37,948 nt of DNA from Candidatus Uhrbacteria bacterium GW2011_GWF2_39_13 (GCA_000993535.1 LBWG01000010.1:1-37948), one strand, 5' to 3'; shown: positions 1 to 7,798, counted from the stretch's first letter. Translations and numbers: made by a program. The notes: generated from the sequence alone by a model not told the origin.

Positions 1-113
1 GACATCTTAATGGAAAATGTTCACTACAGATGAGTATCAAAAAACAGGCTCACTGGCCTGAAATTCTTGGTGTCCACGCACCCAAAATTTAACGGTAACC
101 TACACCGCCACAT

Positions 114-138
114 AAAAGCGATCAACGTGATCGCTTTT
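114..138. terminator. Perfect 11-bp hairpin, possible terminator
   Basis: Arms 114-124 and 128-138 are perfectly complementary (aaaagcgatca / tgatcgctttt) around a 3-base loop. The right arm ends in four T before 'atgctag', so it could end a transcript entering from the left edge. It sits 21 bases before the methyltransferase start and could instead act in that gene's leader. Bases 1-113 hold no gene I can support; a weaker 5-bp hairpin (caggc/gcctg) lies near 46-61. Confidence 0.5.
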
Positions 139-159
139 ATGCTAGACTGAACAACACAT

Positions 160-759
160 ATGGATGCTAAAACGATTTACGCATACAACCAGATGGGTCA
201 AAAATACAATGAAGAAACATACGACTTTTGGCAAAGATTTCCCAGAACCTTTCTGGACGAATTTGCGAGACTTACGCAAGGAAAAATCCTTGACGTCGGC
301 AGTGGTCCCGGTAGGGACGGTCTGTTATTGCAACAATGCGGTCTGAAAGTCCTATGTTTTGACGCTTCGGAAACCATGGTGAACATTTGTAAGTCAAAAG
401 GACTTGAAGCAGTGGTGGGTGACTTCACCACGCTTCCATTCGAAAATGATTCTTTCGACGGGGTTTGGGCTTACACCTCATTGCTTCATGTCCCTAAGGC
501 CGAAATAATGTTCCCTCTCCAAGAAATGAAACGGGTTTTAAAAGCGAACGGATTTTTCGGTCTCGGTCTTATCGAGGGAGAGGGTGAGGAATATAAGGAA
601 ACCTCAAAAGTTACACTGCCTCGCTTATTTGGCTATTATCAAAAAGACGAGGTTGAAATGATACTGCACAACTTAGATTTCGATGTGGTGTATTTCGAAC
701 AGTTCAAACCAGGAAAACACAACTATCTCAATTTCATCGCTCAGAACCGAAAAAAATAG
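160..759 (+). CDS. Class I SAM-dependent methyltransferase
   Basis: This 199-aa protein has the Rossmann methyltransferase motif I (DVGSGPGRDG, about residues 45-54), an acidic residue after strand 2 (LCFDAS), a motif with GDFTTLPF, and the post-motif segment DGVWAYTSLLHVPK that is typical of small-molecule or protein methyltransferases of the Methyltransf_11/25 type. It should transfer a methyl group from S-adenosylmethionine; the acceptor cannot be read from the sequence. The length is normal for a stand-alone catalytic domain, with no extra domain. The ATG at 160 has no clear Shine-Dalgarno and follows a hairpin. The gene appears to be a single transcription unit. Family call is firm, substrate unknown. 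Confidence 0.85.
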   Translation: MDAKTIYAYNQMGQKYNEETYDFWQRFPRTFLDEFARLTQGKILDVGSGPGRDGLLLQQCGLKVLCFDASETMVNICKSKGLEAVVGDFTTLPFENDSFDGVWAYTSLLHVPKAEIMFPLQEMKRVLKANGFFGLGLIEGEGEEYKETSKVTLPRLFGYYQKDEVEMILHNLDFDVVYFEQFKPGKHNYLNFIAQNRKK

Positions 760-804
760 GACGACTCACCCGCCTCAAAATTACCAAAACGTTAATCTTC
801 TAAA

Positions 805-910
805 ATCCCTTTAAAGGCTTCGCTAATTTTGGCACTTAACCCCTGCGTCCCGCTAGTAGTTTTGAAAATTGATCGTTAAGATTCTCTTATTTAGTAAACC
901 TTAAAGGGAT
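805..910. promoter_or_regulatory. Inverted repeat that includes the kinase ribosome-binding site
   Basis: The sequence atccctttaaagg (805-817) is complementary, apart from one missing T, to ccttaaagggat (899-910). The second arm holds the AAGGGAT that would serve as ribosome-binding site for the gene starting at 918, so pairing would hide it. The 158-base gap 760-917 contains no convincing gene. That it regulates translation is inference. Confidence 0.3.
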
Positions 911-917
911 CCAAACT

Positions 918-1532
918 ATGGCAATCAAAAATATTATTCTCATAGGTGGTGCACCTACAACTGGAAAATCAACCATGGCTGCTTTGATCGCCAAACATCT
1001 GAATCTCCCATGGATTTCCACTGACCAAATACGAGAGACTATGCGGCTTGTTGCTCGTCGTGAGGATCATCCAAAACTATTTAATCCTGAAGGATATGAT
1101 GCACAAAAATTTCTAACCGAATTTTCCGCTTCACAAATAGCAGATATGAAATTGGAACAGGGTGAAGCGGTATGGCCTGGCATCAAAAAGTTTATTGAGG
1201 ATGATTACACTTGGAAAGAGGGATTTATAATTGAGGGTGTAAATATCTTGCCACACCTTGTAGCAAAGGATTTTGCTGATAACAAAAAAATTAGAGTTAT
1301 CTTTTTAGTGGATGAAGATACGGATAGAATAAAGGATGTCGTATACAATCGTGGTCTGTGGGATGAAGCACGCGAATATTCTGATGACCTTAAACCTAAA
1401 GAGATCGAGTGGGTATTGGATTTCAGTTATAAGTTAAAAGTTGAAGCTGAAAAGTACGGTTATCCTATAGTGAAAGTACAAAAGAAGTCTGATGATCTTC
1501 GTGCAGTACTTTCACATATACCCATCTTGTGA
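918..1532 (+). CDS. P-loop NTP-binding protein, kinase-like (AAA_33 / 2-phosphoglycerate-kinase-like)
   Basis: The 204-aa protein starts with a strand and a Walker A loop, GGAPTTGKST (residues 10-19), followed by a helix and the segment PWISTDQIRETMR. That order (P-loop, helix, strand, then DQIR) is seen in small kinases such as 2-phosphoglycerate kinase, the zeta-toxin/AAA_33 group and nucleoside kinase-like proteins. A Walker-B-like strand (VIFLVDEDTDRIKD) and a basic lid-like segment (YNRGLWDEAREYSDD) follow. It probably phosphorylates a small molecule, but the substrate is not visible. ATG 918 is preceded by AAGGGAT at 7-8 bases. It converges on the next gene with a shared terminator between them. 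No antitoxin-like neighbour is seen, so a toxin role is not supported. Confidence 0.7.
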   Translation: MAIKNIILIGGAPTTGKSTMAALIAKHLNLPWISTDQIRETMRLVARREDHPKLFNPEGYDAQKFLTEFSASQIADMKLEQGEAVWPGIKKFIEDDYTWKEGFIIEGVNILPHLVAKDFADNKKIRVIFLVDEDTDRIKDVVYNRGLWDEAREYSDDLKPKEIEWVLDFSYKLKVEAEKYGYPIVKVQKKSDDLRAVLSHIPIL

Positions 1533-1581
1533 GATCAAATCTCTCCAATCAATCTCTAAATTCTCAACACTCCTAAAATTA

Positions 1582-1613
1582 AAAAATACGACCTTGAAAA
1601 AGGTCGTATTTTT
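1582..1613. terminator. Bidirectional rho-independent terminator
   Basis: A perfect 14-bp stem (1582-1595 with 1600-1613) closes a GAAA loop; there is a run of T on the right and of A on the left, so it works for both converging genes (918-1532 plus and 1613-2026 minus). Confidence 0.9.
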
Positions 1614-2026
1614 TAATGTAGGAAAACATCCTCTTCTTTTTTTAACATATCGTCTCCTAATCTGAGACTCAATTCTTCAAAAATGACTCTTTGTCGTTGC
1701 GAATCCTTCTCCTTAAGAGCTCCCAGACACAGATCACGAAAACCTTCTCCACCTTCTTCAGATATTTTGTTCTCAACCCAAAAATCTCGAAATTTTGCAG
1801 AAAATCCACCCATAATCCATTTGGTTATTCCTTCTTCAGCCTCTTCCTTTGAAGGAAAAAAGGTATCTATATACTTGGTTTGGACAAGAAAAGAAAGTTT
1901 ATGGAGCTCTGCTTCTGTTAAAGGTCCCCCCTCGTTCAAAGACTCTAAAGCAAGTTGAAATTGGTCGAGAGGTCTTTCTTTTGGGGACGATGGAATCCTT
2001 GATGCTTCTTCCATTGAAGGTTGCAT
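1613..2026 (-). CDS. Hypothetical protein, small acidic, helical
   Basis: I do not recognise this 137-aa protein. It has no signal peptide, no membrane segment and no cysteine-rich motif apart from one Cys (DLCLGAL). It is rich in Glu and Lys and looks mostly helical and soluble, with segments such as LTEAELHKLSFLVQTKY and IFEELSLRLGDDMLKKEED. The start could be Met1 (2026) or Met5 (2014). The stop codon lies at the right arm of the shared terminator. It is divergent from the MgtE-like gene; the AT-rich stretch 2027-2138 may carry both promoters. It is called coding because the frame is open and the terminator fits its end. Confidence 0.55.
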   Translation of the reverse strand: MQPSMEEASRIPSSPKERPLDQFQLALESLNEGGPLTEAELHKLSFLVQTKYIDTFFPSKEEAEEGITKWIMGGFSAKFRDFWVENKISEEGGEGFRDLCLGALKEKDSQRQRVIFEELSLRLGDDMLKKEEDVFLH

Positions 2027-2138
2027 ATCTTAAAAAGAGTTAAAATAATTATAAAAATAATTGTATCAAAGACTCAGATCATTGGCGACAGGACATATCA
2101 AGACCTATCAAAAACCATTACAATGGAAATATCAATCT

Positions 2139-2702
2139 ATGTTTAATCATAAAAAAGAAACAATTTACGCCGATGATGACACGGAAACACTCAGTCTTTT
2201 GATGCGACTTCGACTTCCCCCTCTGATCATTGGACTTTTCTTTGGTATTGGAATCTCCTTTTTAACTTCTCGATTTGAAGAAGTTCTTACAAAAAACATT
2301 CATACAGCTTTTTTTATTCCCTTTGTCGTTTATCTTGCCGATGCGATCGGGACTCAAACGGAAACAATCTTTTCTCGAGATCTTAAAACCGGGAAAGCCT
2401 CCTTCCACGGATATCTCATCAAAGAAGCTTCGATTGGATTGCTTACAGGCATTCTTTTTGGAGGAGTCTCTTTTGGAATTGTTTTATGGTGGTTTTCTGA
2501 CGTGCGACTTGCATTAAGCGTTGGAATTTCTACGTTCTTGGCCATTTTTATCGCCCCTCTTATTGCATTATGTACCACACAAGTTTTGAGTGATTTAAAT
2601 ATAGATCCCGCAACAGGATCCGGCCCCATTGCCACCGTGATTCAGGATGCGACCAGTATCATCATTTACGGAATGGTCTCAAGTATTTTTTTCCTTTCGT
2701 GA
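2139..2702 (+). CDS. MgtE-type divalent cation channel, membrane domain only
   Basis: The 187-aa product matches the integral membrane domain of MgtE/SLC41 magnesium transporters: LRLPPLIIGLF start, an IPFVVYLADAIGTQTET segment (equivalent to the conserved GGNAGTQT signature near the ion path), and a final GSGPIATVIQDATSIIIYG segment (equivalent to the conserved SGPF.TT..D..G). I see about five hydrophobic segments. The cytosolic MgtE N domain and CBS pair found in full-length (about 450 aa) MgtE are absent, so gating by cytosolic Mg2+ must differ or be lost. A TTG codon at 2061 would add 26 residues; I prefer ATG 2139 because the longer form leaves only 34 bases to the divergent gene. Neither start has a clear Shine-Dalgarno. 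Confidence 0.8.
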   Translation: MFNHKKETIYADDDTETLSLLMRLRLPPLIIGLFFGIGISFLTSRFEEVLTKNIHTAFFIPFVVYLADAIGTQTETIFSRDLKTGKASFHGYLIKEASIGLLTGILFGGVSFGIVLWWFSDVRLALSVGISTFLAIFIAPLIALCTTQVLSDLNIDPATGSGPIATVIQDATSIIIYGMVSSIFFLS

Positions 2703-2731
2703 TGAATGAACGCCACAAGAGGTTGTCCCAA

Positions 2732-2834
2732 AACTCGATGAGATCAACTTGAACGGGCTGTCGAGCCGTACGAACCCTATTCAAAATAGGGAGAGTGCGG
2801 TCGACGGGCGCCCGTGAAGGGACGTTTTCTGATC
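2732..2834 (+). repeat. Hairpin element copy A (degenerate 3' side)
   Basis: This is one of three copies of a structured repeat in the window (the others are 21550-21681 and 34370-34499). It keeps the 5' string AACTCGATGAGAT, the string GAACGGGCTG, an apical hairpin CCCTATT...AATAGGG, and the 3' string GGGCGCCCGTGA. The outer right arm (GATCGCGAGTT in the other copies) is lost and the 7-bp variable helix no longer pairs fully, so this copy looks decayed. Orientation is given by the AACTCGATGAGA half coming first; it points toward galU. Confidence 0.75.
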
Positions 2835-2864
2835 TGTTCTTTTTACGATACAATAAAACAGATC
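2831..2864 (+). promoter_or_regulatory. Probable galU promoter inside an inverted repeat
   Basis: A -10-like TACAAT lies at 2849-2854, 20 bases before the galU ATG. It is flanked by gatctgtt (2831-2838) and aacagatc (2857-2864), an 8-bp inverted repeat that could be an operator or a weak hairpin. No good -35 is seen 17 bases upstream. Moderate to low certainty. Confidence 0.35.
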
Positions 2865-2874
2865 TCAATATTCT

Positions 2875-3753
2875 ATGAAAATTCGAAAAGCAATTATCCC
2901 TGTTGCAGGAATGGGAACTCGTTTTCTTCCCGCCTCTAAAGCTCAACCAAAAGAAATGCTTGCAGTGGTTGATAAACCCGTCATTCAATATATTGTCGAG
3001 GAAGCCGTTGCCAGTGGCATTGAAGAAATTATCTTTGTTACAGCCATTGGAAAACGTGCCATTGAAGATCACTTTGATCGAAACTTTGAACTCGAATATC
3101 GACTGGAGCAAAAACACAAAGAACATGAACTTGATATTGTTAAAAAAATTGGAAAGCTGGCTCATTTTGCCTTTGTGCGACAGACCAAACCCTTAGGAGA
3201 TGGCCATGCAGTTTTATCCGCTCTCCCATTTATTGACCAGCATGAGCCTGTCGCCGTCTTGTTTGGAGACGATATTATCGATACAGAAAAACGTCCTGCA
3301 TTGGCTCAACTCATTGATGTCTACCAAACCTACGGAGACCCTGTGATGGCCCTACAAAAAGTTTCTAAAAAAGAAATCTCACGTTTTGGTGTGATCGGAG
3401 GCAAACGATTGAATCCGAATGTTTGGGAAATCAATCAATTTGTTGAGAAACCGGAAATAGACAAAGCCCCATCAGATCTCATTGTGATTGGACGCTATAT
3501 CCTGACTCCGGAAATTTTCGATCTTCTTCCACAACAAGCCGCGGGCAAAGACGGAGAGATCCGCTTAGCCGATGCCTTTATTACCCGTCTCAAACAAGGC
3601 AAAGCTCTTTATGGCTGTAAATTTGAAGGAATACGTTATGACTGTGGAAGTAAGCTTGGATTCTTAAAAGCTCAAATAGAACTCGGGCTCAAACATCCTG
3701 AAATTGGTTCGGAACTTAAACGTTATTTAAAACAAACAAAGAAATCTCTTTAA
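2875..3753 (+). CDS. galU: UTP-glucose-1-phosphate uridylyltransferase
   Basis: The enzyme makes UDP-glucose from UTP and glucose-1-phosphate in the cytosol, feeding surface polysaccharide and glycosylation. The 292-aa length is normal. The N-terminal nucleotide-binding signature is clear: IPVAGMGTRFLPASKAQPKEML (given here in parts: GMGTRFLP then PKEML, residues about 12-29), then DKPVIQYIVEEA, the strand VAVLFGDDII, the sugar-binding VEKP segment (NQFVEKPE) and the late YDCGSKLGFLKA segment. All are features of the bacterial GalU family. It starts 122 bases after a repeat copy and is followed at 38 bases by the solute-binding lipoprotein gene, so it could lead an envelope operon that runs through the pilin-like genes. 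Confidence 0.95.
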   Translation: MKIRKAIIPVAGMGTRFLPASKAQPKEMLAVVDKPVIQYIVEEAVASGIEEIIFVTAIGKRAIEDHFDRNFELEYRLEQKHKEHELDIVKKIGKLAHFAFVRQTKPLGDGHAVLSALPFIDQHEPVAVLFGDDIIDTEKRPALAQLIDVYQTYGDPVMALQKVSKKEISRFGVIGGKRLNPNVWEINQFVEKPEIDKAPSDLIVIGRYILTPEIFDLLPQQAAGKDGEIRLADAFITRLKQGKALYGCKFEGIRYDCGSKLGFLKAQIELGLKHPEIGSELKRYLKQTKKSL

Positions 3754-3791
3754 AAAAAGTTTACTTTTTCAGAGTTCTCTTAAAAGTCTCT

Positions 3792-5165
3792 ATGAAGACG
3801 ATCTGGCGCAATCTCTCTCTTATTTGTCTCACCCTCCTGCTTGTTGGAACCGGCTGTGGCGGTGATACGCAAGCACAATTGCTTGCAACAAAACCTGTCA
3901 CCCTTACGATCTGGCGAGTTTTTGATGATGACAACACCTATTCAAACATCATGAATTCCTATCAGGCTCTTCATCCTAATATCTCTTTTAATTATCGAGA
4001 GCTTCGTTATGACGAGTATGAGGATGAACTCCTGCGAGCTTTTGCAGAGGGAGAGGGACCAGATATTTTTTCCATTCATAATACATGGATTGGAGAATAC
4101 AAAAGCCTCATTAATCCTCTGCCAGATTCGTTAACCATTCCCTATTCAGAAACCAGAGGAACAATAAAAAAAGAAACCATCTACACAATCCAAGAAGAAC
4201 CAACTCTTTCACAAAGAACTCTCAAGAATGATTATGTCGATGTTGTCGTCCAGGATGTTCTTCGTTCCTACCGAGCAAGCACAAAAGCAGATATAGAAGA
4301 ACGTATCTTTGGACTTCCGATGTCTGTAGATTCCCTTGCTCTTTATTACAACAAAGATCTTTTGAATGCAGCAGGAATTCCTGAACCCCCTTCTACCTGG
4401 ACAGAATTTCAAGATCAGGTAACCAAACTCACAAAAATTGGTGTTGAGGATAAAATCACTCAAGCGGGTGCCGCTATTGGAACAAGTCGAAATGTAGAAC
4501 GAGCCTTTGATATTCTCTCTATTCTTATGATGCAAAATGGAACTCAAATGACCGATAGCCGCAACCAAGCCACCTTTGGTCAAGAAACAGAAGTGGGTTA
4601 TCTAGCTTCAGAAGCAACCCGTTTCTATACAGATTTTGCCAATCCACTCAAAGCTGTCTATACATGGAATGCAGATCAGCCCGATTCTTTTGATGCTTTT
4701 GTTAAAGGCAATACTGCATTCTTCTTCGGCTACAGTTATCACGATGCCTTCATTCGCGCAGCCAACCAAAAGCTCAATTTCGCGATAACCGCTCTTCCAC
4801 AAATCGATGGAGGAAAAACAGTCAATTACGCAAACTACTGGGTTGAAACGGTTGCCAAGTCTTCAGATGCCGGCGATTGGGCCTGGGATTTTGTCCAGTT
4901 TGCCGTCGATGCCGATCATGTAGAATCCTATCTCAAAGCTGCTAAGAAACCTGCAGCCTTGCGCTCACTTATAAGCTCCCAATTAGAAGACGAGATGCTT
5001 TCCATCTTTGCAGGACAAACCCTTACGGCTGGATCCTGGTACATGGGCAACAATGCCAATGTGGCAGAAGAAGCCTTTTTAGATCTTATTGACGCTTATG
5101 TCAGTGGAACCGATCAAGAACGATCTCTCAAAGATACTCAAAATAAAGTGAACCAAACCCTATGA
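3792..5165 (+). CDS. Extracellular solute-binding lipoprotein (family 1, sugar-type)
   Basis: The 457-aa protein begins with a lipoprotein signal peptide (basic MKTIWRN, hydrophobic LICLTLLL, lipobox LVGTGC with Cys22 as the lipidation site). The mature part resembles family 1 ABC substrate-binding proteins: VTLTIWRVFDD, SYQALHPNISF, GEGPDIFSIHN, LPMSVDSLALYYNKDLL, and NYANYWVETVAKSS. Such proteins normally deliver oligosaccharides to an ABC permease, but no permease or ATPase gene is nearby. Instead its stop overlaps the start of the first pilin-like gene by 4 bases (ATGA), which implies translational coupling. I infer a role tied to that surface apparatus or to a distant permease. Domain call is good; substrate and partner unknown. 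Confidence 0.85.
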   Translation: MKTIWRNLSLICLTLLLVGTGCGGDTQAQLLATKPVTLTIWRVFDDDNTYSNIMNSYQALHPNISFNYRELRYDEYEDELLRAFAEGEGPDIFSIHNTWIGEYKSLINPLPDSLTIPYSETRGTIKKETIYTIQEEPTLSQRTLKNDYVDVVVQDVLRSYRASTKADIEERIFGLPMSVDSLALYYNKDLLNAAGIPEPPSTWTEFQDQVTKLTKIGVEDKITQAGAAIGTSRNVERAFDILSILMMQNGTQMTDSRNQATFGQETEVGYLASEATRFYTDFANPLKAVYTWNADQPDSFDAFVKGNTAFFFGYSYHDAFIRAANQKLNFAITALPQIDGGKTVNYANYWVETVAKSSDAGDWAWDFVQFAVDADHVESYLKAAKKPAALRSLISSQLEDEMLSIFAGQTLTAGSWYMGNNANVAEEAFLDLIDAYVSGTDQERSLKDTQNKVNQTL

Positions 5166-5893
5166 GAAGACTTTACTTTCTCATTGTTGTTTTTCTACTC
5201 ATCTTTCTTCCTCAAATGGGATTAGCCTATGATTCCAGAATCTGCCAACAAAGCAGCGTTTGTTTGGAAAAAGAAGTGGGAGTCTTTATGCAAGGCATTT
5301 CTAAAGGCTGTGGAAACTCTGGAAATTGTTCACTTGCGGACATCATGACCGTGTTTGTGAATGTAGGGAATTACGTCGTTGGAATTATTGGAGGGATTGT
5401 TCTATTGATGTATGTTATCGGAGGCTTTTTCATGCTCGTTTCAGGAGGCAATAACGAGCGCGTGAAAAAAGGAAAACAATACATGACCATTTCAACGATA
5501 GGACTCATTATTGTCATGTTTTCTTACTTAGGAATCTATGCCTTAAGAGGAGTTCTCCAATACGGATCTGTAGCACTCACGGATGCAAAAAATGAATATG
5601 TCGCCTGTTCAGGACCAACAGTAGAAGGAACATCTTGTGATCTGAATTCAACCTGTACCAATGGAGGTTACACATGTGAGTCTGTGTGTCGACAAAATCA
5701 TCCTGATTCAACAAAAACGACGAGTGGAAATTTAACCATTATCCGTGGGTACGATTGTGTTGACACAGATACGCAAGCAAGCTCTAGTAGTGAGGGAAAT
5801 CCATTCTATAATCCAAGTACCTGTCAAAAAAAACTCTGTCCAGGAGATGACAGCGTGCAATGTTGTCAGATAGAATACTCTTATGTTGAATAG
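5162..5893 (+). CDS. Cys-rich pilin-like protein (VirB2/TrbC-type two-helix core)
   Basis: The 243-aa protein has a signal peptide (MRRLYFLIVVFLLIFLPQMGLA), a short Cys-containing segment, and a core of two membrane helices (about residues 65-90 and 112-132) with the loop SGGNNERVKKGKQ between them. The same core recurs in the four next genes and fits the VirB2/TrbC-like (also called Mbov_0395-type) pilin family common in CPR bacteria. Unique here is a C-terminal extension of about 100 residues with ten cysteines, plus four more near the N terminus, suggesting an outside, disulfide-bonded domain. It is coupled to the upstream lipoprotein gene by a 4-base overlap and overlaps the next gene by 11 bases. 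Confidence 0.75.
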   Translation: MRRLYFLIVVFLLIFLPQMGLAYDSRICQQSSVCLEKEVGVFMQGISKGCGNSGNCSLADIMTVFVNVGNYVVGIIGGIVLLMYVIGGFFMLVSGGNNERVKKGKQYMTISTIGLIIVMFSYLGIYALRGVLQYGSVALTDAKNEYVACSGPTVEGTSCDLNSTCTNGGYTCESVCRQNHPDSTKTTSGNLTIIRGYDCVDTDTQASSSSEGNPFYNPSTCQKKLCPGDDSVQCCQIEYSYVE

Positions 5894-6263
5894 AATTTTC
5901 TCAAAAAACCTCCCGAAAAAAATGTCCTCTATGCGCAATCGATTAGCTCTCTTTCTCTTCTCACTCTTGTTGCTTCCCTCTACAAGCTTTGCCGCGGTGC
6001 TGACAAACCCGCTCTACACAACAGACATCCGTGAAGTGATCGCTCGTATCATTCAAGCTATTTTGGGTATAACAGGAGCCGTTGCTCTTCTCATGTTCGT
6101 CTATGGAGGATTTCTCTTGCTCATTTCCGGCGGAGAAAATGAAAAAATAAAAAAAGGAAAAGAGACAATGAAGTGGGCTGTTCTGGGTTTAGCTGTCATC
6201 ATTGGTGCTTATATGATTGTCAGCACCATCATCAATGCACTTGAAAAAGGAGTAGTGGCATAG
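5883..6263 (+). CDS. Small pilin-like membrane protein (VirB2/TrbC type)
   Basis: The 126-aa protein has a signal peptide, two membrane helices and the intervening basic loop ISGGENEKIKKGKE, closely matching the loop of the preceding protein (SGG-N/E-x-x-x-KKGK). Starts at 5883, 5922 or 5931 are possible; the later ones (MSSMRNRL..., MRNRLALF...) give a more standard signal peptide, while 5883 overlaps the upstream gene. It is likely inserted in the membrane and may polymerise or form part of a secretion or pilus-like structure; that is by family analogy. A 102-base gap follows before the next member. Confidence 0.75.
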   Translation: MLNRIFSKNLPKKMSSMRNRLALFLFSLLLLPSTSFAAVLTNPLYTTDIREVIARIIQAILGITGAVALLMFVYGGFLLLISGGENEKIKKGKETMKWAVLGLAVIIGAYMIVSTIINALEKGVVA

Positions 6264-6319
6264 TAAAATAAAATTGAATATTTTTTCTTAACTCAACTAA
6301 TCACAATACTTTTTTAGGC

Positions 6320-6357
6320 TTCCCTACAAACAAAGGGAAACAGACTAACAAAGGAGG
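6320..6357 (+). promoter_or_regulatory. Hairpin plus strong Shine-Dalgarno before pilin-like gene
   Basis: ttccct (6320-6325) pairs with agggaa (6334-6339), and a full consensus Shine-Dalgarno aaaggagg lies at 6350-6357, eight bases before ATG 6366. Neighbouring pilin-like genes have no such site, so this member is probably made in larger amounts. Confidence 0.6.
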
Positions 6358-6365
6358 TTACATTT

Positions 6366-6818
6366 ATGTCAAACATTTTATCTAAAAAGCATATTGGTTA
6401 TTTCCTAGGAGCTTTCATAGCTCTTTCTTTTGGAGCTATTGCCCTTATGGGTATCCATAACGTACAGGCACAAGCTCTCACACCCGATGAGCTCTTTGGA
6501 GGAACAACAACAGGAGATCAATTTGCCTCAACAGCCGGTCTTGGAGAAGCTGATCTTGTGGATACGATCGGGTCTATTATTCGTGTTGCTTTAGGATTTT
6601 TAGGAGTGATCGCTGTGGTCATTATTCTCTTAGGTGGATTTAAGTGGATGACAGCCGCTGGAAACGATGATAAAGTGAAGGACGCGAAGAAACTCATTTT
6701 TTCAGGAATTGTCGGTTTGGTGATTGTCCTTTCTGCCTACGCTATCGCAAGCTTTGTGATCAATTCCCTTGTTACAGCGACCGCTGGTTCTACAACAACC
6801 ACAACGTCTTCCAAATAG
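6366..6818 (+). CDS. Pilin-like membrane protein, probably the most highly translated member
   Basis: The 150-aa protein shows a long N-terminal signal segment ending near VQAQA, a linker with EADLVDTIGSIIRVALG, then two membrane helices (about 75-98 and 115-135) around the loop TAAGNDDKVKDAKK, and a Thr/Ser-rich tail (STTTTTSSK). It belongs to the same two-helix pilin-type family as its neighbours, in a subgroup with the TAAG-x-D-x-K loop. Its consensus ribosome-binding site and separate leader suggest that it may be the major subunit. The tail could be a glycosylation or linker region; that is a guess. Confidence 0.75.
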   Translation: MSNILSKKHIGYFLGAFIALSFGAIALMGIHNVQAQALTPDELFGGTTTGDQFASTAGLGEADLVDTIGSIIRVALGFLGVIAVVIILLGGFKWMTAAGNDDKVKDAKKLIFSGIVGLVIVLSAYAIASFVINSLVTATAGSTTTTTSSK

Positions 6819-6844
6819 TTTCAAAGAAACTTCGTTTACTTTCA

Positions 6845-6905
6845 AACCACTGTCGAATGCGACAGTGGTTCACACAAGAGCATGAATTTTGTGCCCTTGT
6901 GTGAA
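6845..6905 (+). ncRNA. Two consecutive intergenic hairpins between pilin-like genes
   Basis: An 11-bp perfect stem (6845-6855 with 6860-6870, loop aatg) is followed at once by a 10-bp stem (6869-6878 with 6896-6905). The stems share two bases at the junction. Neither is followed by a T run, so they are not simple terminators. They may protect the upstream mRNA from 3' decay or slow transcription, giving unequal levels of neighbouring pilins. Confidence 0.5.
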
Positions 6906-6916
6906 CCCCTCAACTT

Positions 6917-7342
6917 ATGACCTTAAAACGTTCGACCGGTTTAGGAATCGTTTTCATGTTCTTTCTTTGTTTACTTCTATTTATCTTTCTTCCTGACTCT
7001 GCTTTGGCGCAATCTGCAACCTCTACAATTTCACAGGGGTTACAAAATACGGCTGGTACCACCTATGACACCAACTTGACAGCTACGGTCTTTATAGGGA
7101 ACCTCATTCGAACGCTTATCGGAGCTACGGGAATTCTCTTTCTGGTGATTACCATCTATGCAGGAATTCTGTATATGACCGCCGCAGGAGATGATACGAA
7201 AATCAAAAAAGCAAAAGGAATGCTCACAAGTTCTGTCATCGGTATCATCATTGTTGTTGGAGCCTATGCTATGACAAGCTACATTGTCAGTGCCCTTTCT
7301 ACAGCGGCTGTCCCAACCACAACAACAGCACCTCCAGGATAA
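6917..7342 (+). CDS. Pilin-like membrane protein (VirB2/TrbC type)
   Basis: The 141-aa protein has a signal peptide cleaved probably after SALA, then two membrane helices flanking TAAGDDTKIKKAKG, and a Thr/Pro-rich end (AAVPTTTTAPPG). It is paralogous to the genes on either side. No Shine-Dalgarno is visible; it starts 11 bases after a double hairpin. The role in a surface filament or secretion channel is inferred from the family and from the tandem array. Confidence 0.72.
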   Translation: MTLKRSTGLGIVFMFFLCLLLFIFLPDSALAQSATSTISQGLQNTAGTTYDTNLTATVFIGNLIRTLIGATGILFLVITIYAGILYMTAAGDDTKIKKAKGMLTSSVIGIIIVVGAYAMTSYIVSALSTAAVPTTTTAPPG

Positions 7343-7389
7343 GCAGCTAACTCTCAATCAACTTTTGAATTCAATCTATTCATACGATT

Positions 7390-7776
7390 ATGAAAAACCT
7401 CTCTCTCAAAATAACCGCCTGGCTCTGTGTCCTTCCAACTCTTTTGCTCCCGGTTGCAGCTTTTGCTCAGCTCTCTGAAGCACAAACAGATCTTGAAGAA
7501 GTAGGAACAGCTATTGGAACAGACGCAACCAGCAACGATCTCCCAACACTCATCGGTAATATTATTTCTGCTCTTCTTTCTGTTCTGGGTATTGTTTTTG
7601 TGGTTCTTGTTGTTTATGCCGGTTTCCTTTACCTCACAGCTGCAGGTGAAGATGCAAAGGTAAAGAAAGCTAAAACCCTTCTCACTCAATCCGTCATCGG
7701 TCTGGTGATTATCGTCGCTGCCTACGCAATCAGTTCGTTCGTAATCGATGCATTGGTGGAAGTAGCTGGTTCCTAA
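7390..7776 (+). CDS. Pilin-like membrane protein, last of the array
   Basis: The 128-aa protein has a signal peptide ending near AAFAQ, the segment DLPTLIGNIISALLS, and two membrane helices around TAAGEDAKVKKAKT. It is the shortest TAAG-subgroup member and lacks the Thr-rich tail. A clear terminator follows at 7799. No ATPase, prepilin peptidase or VirB-type channel gene is next to the array, so any assembly machinery must be elsewhere. Confidence 0.74.
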   Translation: MKNLSLKITAWLCVLPTLLLPVAAFAQLSEAQTDLEEVGTAIGTDATSNDLPTLIGNIISALLSVLGIVFVVLVVYAGFLYLTAAGEDAKVKKAKTLLTQSVIGLVIIVAAYAISSFVIDALVEVAGS

Positions 7777-7798
7777 AAAATTCTTTCAAAAATTTTAG

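Noticed and set aside
2662-3165. 167-codon minus-strand frame
   Set aside because: Antisense to galU and passes through repeat copy A.
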